Assembly (NCBI GenBank): GCA_034509755.1 | Contig: CM067559.1 | Span: 29,254,032-29,318,031, forward strand | DNA length: 64,000 bases | From: Anisodus tanguticus | Lineage: Eukaryota > Streptophyta > Magnoliopsida > Solanales > Solanaceae | Reading direction: 5' to 3' | Shown: positions 33,081 through 43,858 of the stretch, one piece after another | Layout of the letters: every line of letters begins with the position of its first letter | Numbering within the stretch: the first letter of the stretch is position 1 | Program-made: the position numbers and the translations under genes | Notes under the pieces: generated by a model | What the model was told of the DNA's origin: nothing | Database searches by the model: none | Seen by the model: only the letters and a program-made list of their open reading frames with translations

Positions 33081-33172
33081 AAGACTGCGTACAAAAGACA
33101 CTTGTGGTCCGGTCTTTCCCCGAATCCCGCGCATAGCGGGAATTTAGTGCACCGGACTGCCTTTTATTCATA
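33081..33172 (+). mobile_element. Au-SINE-like 3' tail fragment
   Basis: The block GGGTAAGACTGCGTAC, CTTGTGGTCCGGTCTTTCCC, CCCGCGCATAGCGGG and TTAGTGCACCGGACTGCC matches the conserved 3' half of the plant Au SINE as I know it. CCCGC/GCGGG forms a short stem. No A/B boxes lie upstream, so this copy is 5' truncated. Confidence 0.7.
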
Positions 33173-34398
33173 AAGTAACTCAGAAAAATCTGTAGGTATA
33201 AACATAGGTTTTATATTATATCCTAAAGAGAATTGCTTGTATTATTAATTTTCACGCCTCAAAGCTTTTCTTCTTCAATTATATTTTCTTATTTTTTCTA
33301 ACACATATGTGTTAATATTATGCTCAACTCAGTGACACCTTATTACACAAGTTTTTCTTACCAAAACCAGCAAATTGAAGTATATAAAATTTCAAATGTA
33401 ACCCATTTTCTCTTCAATATTATGCTCATAATAATTGATACTATACATACACCGAAAATGTAAAGAATATTTTACACTTTCAGGTCACCCAAAATATATT
33501 TACACGTAACCCTTCATAAAAATGGAATTTTTAATATTTTGCCATATCAAGTGCCCCAATTTATCTATATCCGTAGTAATTTTCCGCGATCATCGTGTAA
33601 TAACTGATATATATACACCGACAATGTAAAAATCTTTTACACTTTCAGATAACCCAAAAGATATTTACACTTGCCTCCATAAAAATGGGATTTCTAATCT
33701 TTTGCCATATCCAGTGCGCCAAGAATCTATAATCGTAGTAATTTTCCGCGATCATCATGATTTTAGTGAAACTCATTATCCACGAACTAAATTTAAAGGC
33801 AAAATAATTTCACATAAATAAAGTGACTAAATAACTCATGGACTCCCTTTATATATTGATGGGTAGATGTGTAAAATATATGGGAGATGAGTGGAGGACT
33901 CTTCTAGGAGTAGGACATGCTCTCTTAAATGCAATCCTTCCCTACCATGTAAATTATTATAGAACTAGTCATGGCCAAAAAAATTGAAATTTCATCTAAC
34001 ATGCAAGCTCTGACGAGAAAGGTCTAGTCTTTCATATGAACCTTAGTAAAGTCCCTTTCGATATTTCCTAACAAATCTAATCAATTATTAAAAGAACATG
34101 GACCCAAGAATAAGATAAAACTTACGGTTAGGTAAGAAACGCCAAAGAACCTTTCGATTCAGAGGTGCAATCTAAAGCAATTTGCCACACAAGTTTGTAT
34201 CTCATAATTGCAGGTTGTAATCAAACATGATTTTAATTAGTGGTCTTTCAGTTTCTAACGAATATTTGCTACTGATTAAGAGGACCAAAATACAAGGCCT
34301 TAACCCAGCTTTTGTGGATGGTCCGATGCCGTCTATCACACGTGTGGTAGACATAGCTATATTGGAGATAAGCAAATGAACTTGGGGTCGTTGTCAAC
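33173..34398. other. Non-coding stretch with a two-copy direct repeat
   Basis: A segment of about 130 bp is duplicated: 33415-33590 and 33605-33765 share ATACACCGA(A/C)AATGTAAA, TTTACACTTTCAG(G/A)T, TTTTGCCATATC(A/C)AGTG and GTAGTAATTTTCCGCGATCAT. No coding frame is involved. Confidence 0.6.
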
Positions 34399-34524
34399 AA
34401 CAATAAAATAATTAATATAATTCCATAAGTGGAGTATGTGGAGAATAAGATGTACGCAGATTTTACCTCTACCTTTGCGAGGTAGAGAGGTTGTTTCCGA
34501 TAGACCCTCGGCTCAAAAGGAAAT
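34399..34524 (-). mobile_element. TS-type SINE or LINE tail fragment
   Basis: On the minus strand it carries GAGGGTCTATCGGAAACAAC, CTCTACCTCGCAAAGGTAGA and AATCTGCGTACATC, the same tail as the LINE at 14205-14325, and ends in a TTG-type run. Similar flanks (TTGGGGTCGTTGTCAAC at 34383 and TTGGGTCATTGTCAAC at 34525) look like a target duplication with two differences. Confidence 0.65.
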
Positions 34525-34591
34525 TTGGGTCATTGTCAACTTCCAAAAAAATAGTTCATAAGTGAGAGTTGCTCAAGATTATATATATATA

Positions 34592-35482
34592 TGTGGGGGG
34601 GGGGGGGGGGGGGGGGGTTACAACAATTGCAGAAAACGGGAAGTAAGTAAATATTACAGATTGCTAGAAAGGATAAACTAAAGATTACAGCAAACCGGAA
34701 TCAACAACGATACAAACTCTTTGTGATTTACTGAGTCGAGTGATGACACTCTGTCTTTAAGACAAGATTGCCCCGTATATATCCTTTTACGTTCGTGGGC
34801 AATAGTTCCCAAGATAAAACATCAACTAACAAATGAGCAAAGGAAACTCAAGTGTTACTCTTGAAGAACTTTGAATATAGAAAATTTGTTAGAGAGGAAG
34901 AAGAAGATTTTAGAAAATTTCTAAGTGTTGAACAATTGAGCCAAAGGCCTCAATTTATAGTGTAAGGAAATGACCCCTCAACTAGACAACTAATGGCCTT
35001 CAATAGCCATGTAATGGCACTTATTGAGGAGTTACATTCAGCCAAATAATGGCTGAATTCATGTGCCAAATAATAGAATTCAATGCTCTAAAACCAGCAC
35101 AAAAGTTAGAACTTTCCATCTTCCCGTGGCAGCATTCTGCCTCCGAAGAGCCGCGGCTCTATGAATTAGCGTCGCAGCGCTGCCATGGGGGCGCCGCGGC
35201 TCCGACGATGTTGCGTCGCGGCCCTTCACGGCTCCGCGGTGATTTCCGACTCATTTCATCTTACACTTCTTCCTTCGTTTACGAACGTGGAATACTTGTC
35301 ATTTGGCCAATAACCGTCCATCATTCTATGTCTCAAACGTATTACGTATGTACCAATATCTCTTTCACTAATGAAATTTATGATACTTGGCACTAAGTGT
35401 ACACGTGTGTAGAAACGACGTTTCCGACGTGGTGGGCCCCAATTGTTCGAGTCATAAATAATGGGATAAACTTAATTCCACA
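34592..35482 (-). repeat. 3' LTR of copia element 4, with a 23-G tract
   Basis: It matches 40324-41213 over its length. Near its outer end it has 23 consecutive G (34595-34617), where the partner LTR has only four. A plus-strand frame of 115 codons inside it is mirrored in the other LTR and is not treated as a gene. Confidence 0.9.
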
Positions 35483-36127
35483 TTAGTAAATTTCCAAAAA
35501 TCCCCTCTTGAAAGAGATTTTGGCGCACTCATAAGGTGCCAATTTCCAGCAATCTTTCAGCGGACAGATGTTGCATCTGGATAAGTAGCTTCCACTTTGA
35601 ACCTTCTATAGTTGAATACCATCTGACTTACTTACTACGCGGTGAACGTGATGTCTTGAACCATCAGTTTTTAGTATAAGCCAAGTCAACGGTACCAACA
35701 CAACAACTTCCCTTACTCTGTTATTCGTAATGTTTTATCCGTTGTGGCCATGGACACTTTTTGGTTTCTTAAGTGCATTCATTTGAGGCGGCCTGTTCTC
35801 ACACTTAAATAGGTGGTCTCCTACAAGATATCCTTCTATACCCCACTTTACAAGTGTTAGGAACCATTAAAAGTTTCTCCAAACCTAATCCTCAACCGTT
35901 GAGGATCATTAAAGATTTTGGAAACTTAACCTTTACCCACACTGCAGATAGCACTTAACGTCTATCCCGGGAACGACTTTGGGTTTATGTTCCTTACAGG
36001 GATCATAATCCAAAGTGCTCTTGATTCCATCGAAGAACTCAACTGAACCTTTACATCTTTGTTTTCCCATTGAACCAAATTCCTGGGATCTCCAGTCAGT
36101 AAGGTTGGGTTACCACCGTATTGGTTC
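35483..36127 (-). other. 3' untranslated region of copia element 4
   Basis: Between the RNase H stop and the 3' LTR lies about 645 bp without frame. AGAGGGGA near 35512 on the coding strand could be the polypurine tract. Confidence 0.55.
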
Positions 36128-36760
36128 TTAAAGCTTGGGTTTTAAGCTCATTCTCCTAGACAAGTAGAATATCTGATCTTTTGGTAAGCCCTTTGTCGGT
36201 GGGTCCGCTAAATTATCCTTTGATTTTATGTAATCAATGGATATTATACCCGTGGTGATCAGCTGCCTAACGGTCTTATGTCTCCTTCGAATATGACGAG
36301 ACTTGTCATTGTACATAGAACTTCATGCCCTTTCTAGAGTCGACTGACTGTCGCAATGGATCATTACAGAAGGTACGGGTTTGTCCCAACAAGGGAAATT
36401 CTCTAAGAAGTCGTGAAGCCACTCATCTTCTTCTCCTTCTTTGTCTAAAGCGATAAACTTTGATTCCATCGTAGATCGGCGATGCAAGTTTGCTTAGAGG
36501 ATTTCCAAGACACAGCTCCACCACCAATTGTAAATATATACCCACTGGTGGACTTGGTGTTCTCTATATCAGATATCCATTTTACATCATTGTACCCCTT
36601 TAGTACAATTGGATATCTCGAATAATGCAACTCGTAAGTTTACGTGTATTTCAGGTATCGTAGTACCCAATTCAACACCTTCCAATGATCATTACTCGGA
36701 TTACGGGTAAACCTAGACAACTTGTTGACTGCATATGCAATATTCAGGTCGGGTACAGTT
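36128..36760 (-). pseudogene. RNase H of copia element 4
   Basis: Recognisable motifs are GYNDVKWISDIENTKSTSGY (first Asp block, with Asn-Asp where S-D or T-D is usual), GGGAVSWKSSKQT, then after a frame change SRHIRRRHKTVRQLI and SIDYIKSKDNLADPPTKGL, the family C terminus. The second acidic block is damaged: IADLRWN replaces the usual STTEAEY region. Confidence 0.82.
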
Positions 36761-36796
36761 TGTTATGTACATCAAACTCCCAATCACCTGTGCATA

Positions 36797-37560
36797 TTAC
36801 TCCTGGCATACGGGTGCACCATGATTTTTATCAAGCTTTTGATTTTTATCCAGTGGTGACTTCATAGGCGAACTGTCAAACATCTCGAACTTTCTCAACA
36901 CATCCTCGATGTAGCGAGACTGAGTTAAGACCAGTCTGTCAGACGTCTTAGAGATCTTTATCCCTAAGATGGCATATGTGATACTCATATCATTCATGTC
37001 GAAGCATTGTTTCAACATGTTCTTAGTCTCTAGGATCAAGCTAGGACTGCTCTCTATGATCAACATGTCATCTACGTACATGCATATCATGACGAACGAT
37101 TCAGAGTTACCTTTCTTGTAGACACATTTGTCATTAATGGAGAAACCCTTCGATAGTAGAGTACTATCAAATTTTTCGTGTCATTACTTCGAGGCCTGTT
37201 TCAGCCCGTACAGAGATTTGACAAGTCGACAGACATTCTTCTGTTGCCCTTGAACCACATACCCCTCGGGTTGGTCCATATAAATTTCTTCTTCCAAATC
37301 ACCATTTAGGAAGGCTGTCTTGACATCCATTTGATGTATCTCAAGGTTACGCAACGCTGCAATCGCAATGAATACTCGTATGGACGTCATCCTAGACACT
37401 GGGGAGTACGTGTCAAAGTAGTCAAGGCCTTCATTTTGCCGATAGCCCTTGACTACTAACCTGGCCTTGTACTTATCTATAGACCCATCTGCTTTATACT
37501 TCCATTTGAGTATCCATTTACAACCCAACAGTTTATTTCCCGGAGGACGATCAACCAACT
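36797..37560 (-). pseudogene. Reverse transcriptase of copia element 4
   Basis: The N-terminal half (37184-37558) shows LLGCKWILKWKYKADG, YKARLVVKGYRQ, HQMDVKTAFLNGDLEEEIYM and RLVKSLYGLKQA. The C-terminal half (36797-37090) has the catalytic YVDDML, then YAILGIKI and QSRYIEDVLRKF. A frame break near 37100-37180 separates them. The active-site Asp pair is present. Confidence 0.87.
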
Positions 37561-37679
37561 TCCAAGTATGGTTATGCAGGATGGAGTCTATTTCACTCTC
37601 AATAGCTTCTTTCCAGAGCGGGCCTCTGGAGTTGACAATGTTTCAACAATTGTCCTTGGTTCGTCATCAACCATACAAG

Positions 37680-39038
37680 CTATAAAGTCAGGACCGAAGA
37701 ATTTATCCTCTTGGCCCTTTTACTTCGCGTCGGTTCCATCTCTGGAGTCTCCAAGTTCTGAGAATCTGGAACACTAGATTTCAGATATTCAGTCACTTCT
37801 AAGTCCACTAGATCTGAACCATCTTGATTCGGGCAGTCAACGACTCCTGATTCCTGAGAGCTTTTTTCATAACTTCGTTTGCGAGAGGTTATGTTTTTTT
37901 CCTTTTTAGGAAAAGTATCCTCCAAGAATTGAGCATTTCTTGATTCAATGATTGTACCTTCGTGGATATTTGGAATATCTGACTTATGCACTAAGAAGCG
38001 ATAAGCACTACTGTTATTTGCATATCCGATGAAAATGCAATCTACAGTCTTAGGCTCAATCTTGACCTGCTTTGGCTTGGGCACTTCGACCTTTGCCAAA
38101 CAACCCCACACTTTTAAATATTTATAGGTGGGTTTCTTTCCCTCCCATGATTCATATGGAGTTTTGTCCTGACCCTTATGTGGGACTCTATTAAGAATCG
38201 TATTAGCGGTAAGGACGACTTCTCCCCAAATATTTTGGGGAAGATCGGAATTGATGAGCAAGGCATTCATCATTTCCTTTAACGTGCGATTCTTGCGTTC
38301 AGCAACACCGTTCGACTGAGGTGAGTATGGAGCCTTCGTTTGATGAACAATGCCCGATTCGGCACAATATTCCTCAAATGGCGCCACGTATTCTCCCCAT
38401 CTATCGCTACAAATGGATTTAATCAGCATGTTTAGTTGGTTTTCAACTTCTGCTTTGTAACGTCGGAATGCTTCAAAGGCTTCATCTTTACTTTTCAACT
38501 AGTAAAGGTAACAATACCTTGTGCTATCATTAATTAATGTCACAAAGTACTTGCCCCCCCTAGTTTGTGCAAACTTCAAATCACATATATCTGTGTGAAT
38601 AAGTTCTAGATGAGCGGTATTCCTTTTGACGGATCGAAAAGGAATCTTTGTGAGTTTTGCATCTACGCACACCTCACACTTATGTTGAGGCTTTACGTCA
38701 ATAGACGGCAACAACTCCAACTTCACCAACCTTTGGATAGACTTGTAGTTAACATGTCCTAATGTATGATGCCATAAATTAGAAGACTCAAGCAAGTAAG
38801 AAGAAGAAGCTTCAATTTTATTTCTTGGGCGCATTACGGACATGGCGTTAACTTTGAAGAGGCCTTCACAGACGAAGCCTCTTCCCACAAAAGTTCCATT
38901 CTTGGTGATTACAAATTTATTGGACTCAAATACTAGCCAGAAACCAGCATTAACCAATAAATTACCTGAAATTAAATTCCTCCTAATCTCAGGGACATGC
39001 ATCACCTCCTTCAAAGTTAGCTCATTTCCATAAGTCAT
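37680..39038 (-). pseudogene. Pre-integrase and integrase of copia element 4
   Basis: The pre-integrase zinc region is seen in LWHHTLGHVNYKSIQRL and HKCEVCVDAKLTKIPF. The DDE core has first Asp in LIHTDICDLK, second Asp in ICSDRWGEY and Glu in NGVAERKNRTLKEM. The module VWGCLAKVEVPKPKQ and CIFIGYANNS follows. Only one stop, at about 38499 between the two halves, interrupts what is otherwise one open frame. Confidence 0.87.
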
Positions 39039-39394
39039 CTTCAGGACTATCTTTCCTACCCCAGGACGTCAGAGGAAGCATTGTTACCCATGAACAGCTT
39101 CTTGTCTGTAACTGGTGTATATGTGGAGAAGGCATCTCTATTGGAACAGATATGTCTGGTAGCACCCGTGTCCATCCACCATTGCTTGAGATTCTCAACA
39201 AGGTTTGCTTCAAGCACCACCGCCGAGAACTCCTCAATTATATCGTCAAGAAACTTATCTTTGACGACGTTAGCATGTGCCTTGCTTTTGGACTTGGCCT
39301 TCTCTTATTGCTCAGTCTTGAGCTTGCGGTAGTCCTTGATCATGTGACCAGGTTTTCCACAGTGGTGACAGTTCCCCTTGAACTTCTCTGCCGC
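39039..39394 (-). pseudogene. Protease and nucleocapsid knuckle of copia element 4
   Basis: The active site reads WWMDTGATRHICS, intact D-T-G, at about 39155-39190. Upstream at about 39340-39375 a CCHC knuckle reads CHHCGKPGHMIKDY, in which the last Cys is Tyr. Frames change between the two. Confidence 0.72.
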
Positions 39395-40300
39395 CTAGGT
39401 ATTGCCGTCTTTCTGGAACTTGTGCTTCTTGCTTGGGTTCCCTTTGGCCTCAACTAGATTTGTCTTTGACTTAACGGGTTGTTTTCCCCTAGGCAAGGCC
39501 TTCTTATTATCTTTCTGAATTTGGAGTTTGATAATAAGTTCTTCAAAGGTCATTTCCTTTGTCTTGAGTTTTAAGTAACTCATAAACTCATTCCACGAGG
39601 GAGGTAACTTCTCAATTAGTGATGCAACCAAAAACTGCACATTTGGTTTCATACCTTCCAAATCCAGGTGATGTAGAATCATTTGGAATTCCTGAACTTG
39701 GGACATCACAGTTTTGCTATACACCATTAGAAATTTCAGGAATTTCCCAACGATGAATTTCTTCGTACTAGCATCTTGTGCGGTGTACTTCTTCTGTAGT
39801 TTTTCCCATAACTCTTTGGTGGTGCCTATGGTGCAATACACCATGTAGAGTGGGTCTGACAGACAATTTAAAATATAGTTCTTACGCATGAAGTCACAAT
39901 GACTCCATGCATCAAGAACCATCTTCATGCCATTAATGACATGGATATCTTGGCCCCCTTCAGCCGTTTCATTAAGCTGAGGGTCTACTTCATCTCCAGC
40001 TTTTGAAGGATCTTCTGTTAGGAAATGAGTCATTCCTATAATAGTTAGATAAAAAAACATCTTCTACTGCCATCTCTTGAAGTTGGAGCCCATGAACTTT
40101 TCTGGGCGTTCATGGTGGAATCCAGAGGGTGGAGGAACTGTAACGTTCCCTTAAGCGGCAGGAAAGGCGTTGGGTGTACCTTGAGCAACAGTGAAGGCAT
40201 TGGATGTGCCTTGAGCAGCAGTGGGGAAGGCAGAGGGGTTGCCTTGAGTAGCAGCAGTATCAGAAGCGAGTTGTTCTCTTCTAGTCATCTTTCTAAGCAC
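39395..40300 (-). pseudogene. gag of copia element 4
   Basis: The start is probably at about 40290 (MTRREQLAS), followed by a short repeat of the type AQGTxNAFP. A stop lies near 40150, then the UBN2-type core is open (39395-40060): YTAQDASTKKFIVGKFLKF, SQVQEFQMILHHLDLEGM, LIEKLPPSWNEFMSYLK, and a basic tail. Gag would form the particle shell. Confidence 0.8.
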
Positions 40301-40323
40301 TTACAACAATCTTGTCTTAAAAT

Positions 40324-41213
40324 TGTGGGGTTACAACAATTGTGAGAAACGGGAAGTAAGTAAATATTACAGATTGCTAGAAAGGATAAACTAAAGATTA
40401 CAACAAACTGGAATAAAGAACGACACAAACTCCTTGTGATTTGCTGAGTCGAGTGATGACACTCTGTCTTTAAGACAAGATTGCCCCATATATATCATTT
40501 TACATTCGTGGGCAATAGTCTCCAAGATATAACAACAACTAACAAATGAGCAAAGGAAACTCAAGTGTTACTCTTGAAGAACTTTGAATATAGAAAACTT
40601 GCTAGAGAAGAAGAAGAAGATTTCAGAAAATTTCTAAGTGTTGAACAATTGAGCCAAAGGCCTCAATTTATAGTGTAAGGAAATGACCCCTCAACTAGCC
40701 AACTAATGGCCTTCAATAGCCATGTAATGGCACTTATTGATGGGTTACATTCAACCAAATAATGGCTGAATTCATGTGCCAAATAATGGAGATTCAATGC
40801 TCCAAAATCAGCCCAAAAGTTAGAACTTTCCATCTTCCCGTCGCAGCATTCTGCCTCCGAAGAGTCGCGGCTCTGCGAATTAGCGCTGCGGCGCCTCAGC
40901 TCCAGTATCCCAAACCACCATTTAGCGTGGCGGCTCCGACGGTGTTTTGTCGTGACCTTTCACGGCTCTGCGGCGATTTCCAACTCGTTTCATCTTACAC
41001 TTCTTCCTTCGTTTACCAACGTGGAATACTTGTCATTTGGTCAATAACCGTCCATCATTCTATGTCTCAAACGTATTACGTATGTACTAATATCTCTTTC
41101 ACTAATGAAATTTACGATACTTGACACTAAATGTACACGTGTGTGGAAACGACGTTTCCGACGTGCGGGGCCCCAATTGTATGAGTCATAAATAATGGGA
41201 TAAACTTAATTCC
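40324..41213 (-). repeat. 5' LTR of copia element 4
   Basis: It is the partner of 34592-35482, starting TGTGGGG on the plus strand. The inner flank (40300-40323) does not match the usual Met-tRNA primer-binding site. Confidence 0.88.
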
Positions 41214-41228
41214 TAGTAAATTTTTAAC

Positions 41229-41268
41229 AATATATATATATGTGTGTGTATATATGTGTGTGTGTAAG

Positions 41269-41306
<38 letters not shown>

Positions 41307-41454
41307 TATATCACATATATACATATATATATCACATATATATATGTATATATCACATATATATATATGTACATATCACATATATATATATGTGATACAT
41401 ATATATATATGTGATATATACATATATATATCACATATATTTATACACATACAC

Positions 41455-41485
<31 letters not shown>

Positions 41486-41492
41486 TATATAA
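41229..41492. repeat. TA/TG alternating microsatellite with palindromic units
   Basis: About 260 bp of almost pure alternating purine-pyrimidine sequence: TGTGTG runs, then repeated units of the type ATATATATATGTGATA and ATCACATATATA in both orientations. The inverted units can fold on themselves. Confidence 0.92.
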
Positions 41493-41499
41493 CAACTTA

Positions 41500-42480
41500 T
41501 TCCTTCAGTTAATGTAGATAAATCTAGCACCACCATCCGAATGGCGTCCCAGAAATTTTGAACATGTTTAAGTTCATTTATATGCTCAATTTATGTGTTA
41601 AAATAAACCATATTGTTTCAAACTACTATGTTGAGTAATGACTACGTAAAAATGGTCAGGAGGAAAAACGACGAGGGAAGAACAGAGAGTACTGACTACA
41701 GGCACAAACACTTAGGGGGCCGAGCCGCACTATCAGTGTGGTAAGTTTAGAAAGCTCATTTGGGTGCTATGGTGTCGCGACGCGTTATCAGAGAAGGAGA
41801 TGCCTAGGCCCATTTCAACTATGATGGCACCTTGATGCGCCAACTGCCAAGGCCTAGCGCGTTGACAGTACCTCACACCCTCCGCAGCACCCGGGCAGGA
41901 TTTTAATTAAAAAGGCCGTCTGGGAGAGAGAGAAACCACTTCATTTCACACCTCCTTGAGAGATATTTTGGAGAAAATAAGTTAGGGTTTCTATACTAAG
42001 CCTCAAGGTAAGATTTCTATCATAGATTCACACAAAAAAAAAAAAAACAAGAGATTAACAGCGTCTAACACCTTCTAACTAGTAAATCCTAAGTCTCCAC
42101 CAAAAAATAAAAGGAATTCTTTACGATCCCTAACCTAGGATTTTGTGAGGATTTCTTTCAAGGTGACTCTTGTTACTCCCTATTGTTAAAGTTGAAATCT
42201 TTCATCCATAATACAATTGTAGAATGAGAAGTTGGTGGAGTTTTGAGGGTGGAATTAACTATAAGCCCAAATGGCTATATAAGACCTTTGTTACAATCCC
42301 TTTTTAAAATCTGTTAAAAATGTCCCAAAATTTGGTTATTTTTGATAAATATAAAGTCACCACCTAATTGTTATTTCAAGGAATTAGGAAACTCATTTAA
42401 TGAAGAAGGTGTTAAAAACCTTAATTTTGAAAACGAGAGAAAAGAGTAAGAGTCCAAGTCTTGCTTTATTTAAAATTTGT
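41500..42480. other. Non-coding stretch
   Basis: No gene is supported. The relatively GC-rich part 41680-41920 resembles LTR sequence but has no partner in the window. Confidence 0.4.
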
Positions 42481-42572
42481 TTTAGACCACACATTTCAAA
42501 AGTCTTCCTTTTTTTCTTAAACTCCGTGTCAAGTCAAATGGTGTCACATAAATTGGGACGGAGGGAGTATAA
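42481..42572. mobile_element. Stowaway-like MITE end fragment
   Basis: The plus-strand sequence CAAATGGTGTCACATAAATT followed by GGGACGGAGGGAGTA is the typical Solanaceae Stowaway terminus in reverse orientation (CTCCCTCCGTCCC). The left part, CTTAAACTCCGTGTCAAGTC, belongs to the same repeat. Only one end is visible. Confidence 0.6.
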
Positions 42573-42949
42573 CATGTTTGAAAAATAAGAGTTTGATAGT
42601 AGTTTTATTTTAAATAATTTATTTAGCGTATTATTTTATAATTCAACTCATGAATTAACTTGCTAATTTCTGCTAGTTTGGCAACATGGTTAACTTTTAA
42701 AAGATTTTGTAATGTCTATGTAAATTTGAACTTTGAATTATACTTGTTAATTCAACCTCTAAACTGAAAAAATTGTTAGGTTTTTACTTAACAACTATAA
42801 AGAAATAGAGTATCTTTAAGTCATTTAGTATACCTTAGACCTTTGGGCCTCAATTGAGTAAATTCTTTGCTTTTGTTTTTTCTAATACATTTGGGCTTTC
42901 ATTTTGGGTCTTGGACCCCTATTTTAAAAATGGGGAAATAAAATGTGGA

Positions 42950-43360
42950 ATAATTTGCACAAATGTACCTCAAATTGGAAATCTTTAATTTTTGTCCTTC
43001 GTCTAAAAACGTCTGTGTTCCGGTTTCAAACACCAGCTCAGTCAAAAAGTTTAAGAAAATTCACAAGGCATAGTTTAATAAGCATTAGGCAAACTCTACC
43101 TTATACGGCATAGTTTGCCTTAAGATAGCAGGTTTACCTTCAAATATAAGGCAAATTCTGCCTTAGAAGGTAAAGTTTGCATGTAAACTATGTCTTGTGA
43201 ATTCAAACTCTACCTTGTAAATTTCTTTTAATTTTTTTACTGAACGGAGGTTCAAACCCAGAACCTCGGGGTATCTTTAAGCGAAGGGAAAAAATTAAAA
43301 ATCAACAATTTGAGGGGGGGGAAATTAAAAAATTTGCATAAATACGTTCCAAAATTCATT
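42950..43360. mobile_element. Foldback MITE
   Basis: The two halves form an imperfect inverted repeat: AATTTGCACAAATGTACCTC at the left pairs with the sequence around AATTTGCATAAATACG at the right; AATTCACAAGGCATAGTTT pairs with AAACTATGTCTTGTGAATT; GGCAAACTCTACCTTATA pairs with the reverse copy at 43150. TTTGCA at both ends may be part of a target duplication. It is non-coding. Confidence 0.7.
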
Positions 43361-43625
43361 TTGCTTATTTCAAACACTATAGATAGTAAAATGTAGAATA
43401 TTTGATTTGCAATTGAAACTCTTAACTTAATTAATCCACAAACTCAGCTATGGGGGTCCCGTCTAGGTCTAAGAAAGTAAGAAAACAAAAAGAGATAGAA
43501 CTGGTATATAATACGAAAAGAAAATAACTAAGAATCTATTTGGGCTCTAAGGCTCAACTCCTACTACTGCCGCGATCTGCTACTACGTTAGGTATTAGGT
43601 TGCAGACCCAATCTCCTTTTTTCTG

Positions 43626-43858
43626 GGCTCATTTGCACTTTCGTCCCTATTTTGTGTCGGATTTTAATTTTTTCCCTGTAAATGGGCTGATCTTTGATTT
43701 TACACATCATAATATCCATAAGTTATGCCTTTATCTTTAAAGAACTTATGCCTCTATAGGCGTAAGTTTGATTTTGAAGGGCAGAAATTTAAGACCAGCC
43801 CATTTGAAGGGAAAAAATTAAAGACCAGTTCATTTGAAGGACGACCGTGCAATTACTT
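43626..43858. mobile_element. Foldback MITE
   Basis: It starts TTGCACTTTCGTCCC and ends with the inverse of TTGCACGGTCGTCC. Inside, AATGGGCTGATCTTTGATTTT pairs with the copy ending AAGACCAGCCCATTT, and AGTTATGCC with GGCGTAAGT. It resembles the MITE at 42950 in layout. It is non-coding. Confidence 0.7.

Larger units (their letters stand above)
34592..41213 (-). mobile_element. Ty1/copia element 4 with long LTRs, about 6.6 kb
   Basis: LTRs of about 890 bp (34592-35482 and 40324-41213) enclose minus-strand gag, protease, integrase, RT and RNase H in copia order. Gag and pol are unlike the other three copia elements (much longer LTRs, different gag), suggesting a Tork-like lineage; that placement is tentative. 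Neither a clean target duplication nor a standard Met-tRNA primer-binding site is visible. Stops and frame changes break pol. Confidence 0.9.

Noticed and set aside
35049..41124. Plus-strand frames of 115 and 120 codons in both LTRs of copia element 4 (starting MAEFMCQI)
   Set aside because: They are the same position in two copies of one LTR, antisense to the element, with length and frame differences between copies. Similarity reflects LTR identity, not coding constraint.
41229..41492. Possible CRISPR-like array
   Set aside because: Units are simple dinucleotide repeats without unique spacers; the DNA is plant nuclear.
41127..41517. Frames of 65-91 codons made of Tyr, Ile, His and Cys
   Set aside because: They are translations of the TA/TG microsatellite.
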